Positions 23,706 to 24,841 of a stretch of 24,841 nucleotides of DNA are shown one piece after another. Origin of the DNA: Marixanthomonas sp963974425. Its GTDB lineage: Bacteria; Bacteroidota; Bacteroidia; Flavobacteriales; Flavobacteriaceae. Made by a program: the position numbers and the translations under genes. The stretch lies in assembly GCF_963974425.1 (NCBI RefSeq), contig NZ_CAXBCK010000053.1, positions 1 through 24,841 of the forward strand. The letters run 5' to 3'. Numbering within the stretch: position 1 is the stretch's first letter; each line of letters begins with the position of its first letter. The notes under the pieces are model-generated. The model did no database searches. It worked only from the letters and a program-made list of their open reading frames with translations, and had not been told where the DNA came from.

Positions 23706-23879
23706 TTAATGTGTTGCCAACTCATATTCCATTTCAGGAACAGGCGAAGGTTGATTTTCATCTTCAAATAGCGCTTCGTCATATTCACTGCAAGACCATA
23801 CTTGGCTTTTTTGTTCGGTCAATACACAGGTATCTTTATGCATACAAGTGGGGCAAATATTAAATGAATTTGTTTTCAT
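23706..23879 (-). CDS. Small four-cysteine protein of unknown function
   Basis: 57 residues: MKTNSFNICPTCMHKDTCVL, then TEQKSQVWSCSEYDE and an acidic tail. Cysteines at 9, 12, 18 and 30 (C-x2-C-x5-C-x11-C) suggest a zinc or iron site; no signal peptide. Codon use looks normal and the reading frame is open from ATG to TAA, while the plus-strand frame over the same bases looks like a shadow. It sits between gdhA and the sigma-54 activator, behind a possible sigma-54 promoter. I recall similar short proteins in other flavobacteria but know no function. Confidence 0.68.
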   Translation of the reverse strand: MKTNSFNICPTCMHKDTCVLTEQKSQVWSCSEYDEALFEDENQPSPVPEMEYELATH

Positions 23880-23909
23880 AGTACATCTTTATAATTTGAT
23901 ATACTAATG

Positions 23910-23924
23910 ACAATGTGTATGCCA
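23910..23924 (-). promoter_or_regulatory. Possible sigma-54 promoter
   Basis: Minus strand TGGCATACACATTGT matches the -24/-12 pattern (TGGCA-Y-N5-TTGC) except for the last C. The expected start is about 20 nt before the ATG of the small four-cysteine gene. The adjacent gene encodes a sigma-54 activator. No activator-binding site was identified. Confidence 0.4.
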
Positions 23925-24061
23925 TTACGTACCAAGAGGCATGCATGACACCACATACTATTGATTAATAGGTACTTGTGTGTAATCGGATGAAAAACGA
24001 ACTATGAAGTAATGGTACAGAATTACCCAATGCGGAAAATTTGTACCAATTTTAAAAAAGG

Positions 24062-24841
24062 CTATTCTGAAAGTTTCTGTCGAATGGTTTTACGGTCAAT
24101 ACCTAAGATTTCGGCAGCTTTAGTTTTGTTATTTTCAGTTGCGTTCAAAACCTTTTGTATGTATCGCTTCTCCATTTCTTTTAAAGGCAAGAGTTCTTCT
24201 TCTGGAAAATTAATATTGAATTTTAAAGAATTAGGCAAATGCTCTACTTCTATGGTTCCATCGCACATAATAATGGCTCGTTGTATTATGTTTTCTAACT
24301 CTCGAATATTTCCCGGCCAATCGTATCTATTTAAAATAGCTAAAGCTTCTGGGGTTATTTTCACAAAGCGATCTTTGTATTCCACGCCATATTTAAAAAG
24401 AAATTTGTCTACCAATAACGGTATGTCTTTTTTACGTTCTCGAAGTGGAGCTACTTCAATTTCTACAACCGTGAGTCTATAAAATAAGTCCTCTCTAAAG
24501 GTTTCTTTTTTTATCATTTCTTTTAGGTCGCTATTAGTGGCAGCGATGATTCGGACATCTATTTTTTCGGCTTTTTGTGCTCCTACTTTAACCACTTCTT
24601 TTTCTTGTAACACCCGTAATAATCTTGATTGAACTGCAGTAGAAGCATTACCAATTTCATCAAGAAATATAGTACCGCCATTGGCAGCTTGAAAAAATCC
24701 GTCGCGGTTTTTTTCGGCTCCAGTAAAGGCTCCTTTTGTATAACCAAACAACTCGGACTCTAATAAGTTTTCAGGAATACCGCCGCAATTTACAGCGATA
24801 AAAGGTGCTCTCGAAAATTTTCCTTTATAGTGAATGGCACG
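24062..24841 (-). CDS. Sigma-54-dependent transcriptional activator (C-terminal part)
   Basis: 259 residues seen; the gene continues past the right edge, where the Walker A and any N-terminal sensor domain lie. Visible: NCGGIPENLLESELFGYTKGAFTGA with the GAFTGA loop that contacts sigma-54, Walker B GGTIFLDEIGNAS, the R-finger region FREDLFYRL and VVEIEVAPLRER, NRYDWPGNIRELENIIQRA, and a C-terminal Fis-type HTH (NNKTKAAEILGIDRKTIRQKL). The apparent first Met at 24751 is an internal TTG of this frame, not a start. Such proteins in Bacteroidetes often have a receiver domain; that cannot be checked here. A 7-bp inverted repeat (TGGTACA/TGTACCA) near 24011-24046 lies just past its stop. Confidence 0.92.
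   Translation of the reverse strand, partial: RAIHYKGKFSRAPFIAVNCGGIPENLLESELFGYTKGAFTGAEKNRDGFFQAANGGTIFLDEIGNASTAVQSRLLRVLQEKEVVKVGAQKAEKIDVRIIAATNSDLKEMIKKETFREDLFYRLTVVEIEVAPLRERKKDIPLLVDKFLFKYGVEYKDRFVKITPEALAILNRYDWPGNIRELENIIQRAIIMCDGTIEVEHLPNSLKFNINFPEEELLPLKEMEKRYIQKVLNATENNKTKAAEILGIDRKTIRQKLSE

Noticed and set aside
23675..23863. Plus-strand frame of 62 codons upstream of gdhA
   Set aside because: The minus strand at the same place codes for a clean small protein with four cysteines; the plus frame has no recognisable pattern.
24011..24046. TGGTACA/TGTACCA inverted repeat as a sigma-54 promoter or terminator
   Set aside because: The -12 part does not fit (TTCC), the loop is 20 nt or more, and there is no T-tract; recorded only as a repeat.
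1..24841. Mobile elements, phage genes, CRISPR arrays, biosynthetic clusters
   Set aside because: No transposase, integrase, repeated spacer pattern, attachment-site duplication or biosynthetic enzymes were seen on either strand.

Overview
The window looks like a chromosomal segment of a marine-type flavobacterium (Bacteroidetes, Flavobacteriaceae). The evidence is low GC, Bacteroidetes-style promoters (TAnnTTTG), a clade II nitrous-oxide reductase cluster, Bacteroidetes-type lipoproteins and many two-domain universal stress proteins (USPs). No phage, IS element, CRISPR array, rRNA or tRNA gene was found.

Layout. (1) 1-5356, minus strand: a nos operon, read as lipoprotein cytochrome c, NosZ, a four-helix membrane protein, a NosL lipoprotein, a NosL fused to an outer-membrane barrel, and the start of NosD, cut by the window edge. 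(2) 5682-13420: a stress/energy island with five USPs, an unassigned lipoprotein, a beta-CASP metallo-beta-lactamase RNase and an ATP-cone/PD-(D/E)XK nuclease-like protein. (3) 13546-15860, minus strand: a soluble PAS histidine kinase and a receiver-CRP/FNR hybrid response regulator. (4) 15959-18943, plus strand: a TerB-like protein, an RsiV-like (DUF3298-type) lipoprotein, a thioredoxin gene with an in-frame TAA, deoC and deoD. (5) 18940-20902, minus strand: a TauE/SafE permease, then an hpf-usp operon. (6) 21425-24841, minus strand: glutamate dehydrogenase, a GreA/Rnk-like factor, an unknown protein, a 57-residue four-cysteine protein and a sigma-54 activator cut by the window edge.

The main observation is regulatory. 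Seven promoters in the window share one layout: a 14-bp CRP/FNR-like palindrome (consensus YTGAY-N4-RTCAT), exactly 22 bp, then a flavobacterial -7 element TAnnTTT(G/A). They stand before the nos operon, the plus-strand USP, the lipoprotein at 6639, the three-USP/nuclease/RNase operon, the USP at 12587, the TerB-like operon and hpf-usp. The box centre falls near -41.5 from the expected transcription start, the class II activator position. The recognition helix of the linked regulator keeps the Glu and Arg that read TGA in CRP/FNR proteins. Its partner kinase has a FixL-like PAS domain that keeps the positions of FixL's haem-ligand His and distal Arg. I infer a local oxygen- or redox-responsive two-component circuit (a FixL-like kinase with FixJ and FixK roles merged in one protein). 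It would switch on N2O respiration, USPs, ribosome hibernation and RNA turnover together, in the manner of the mycobacterial DosR dormancy regulon.
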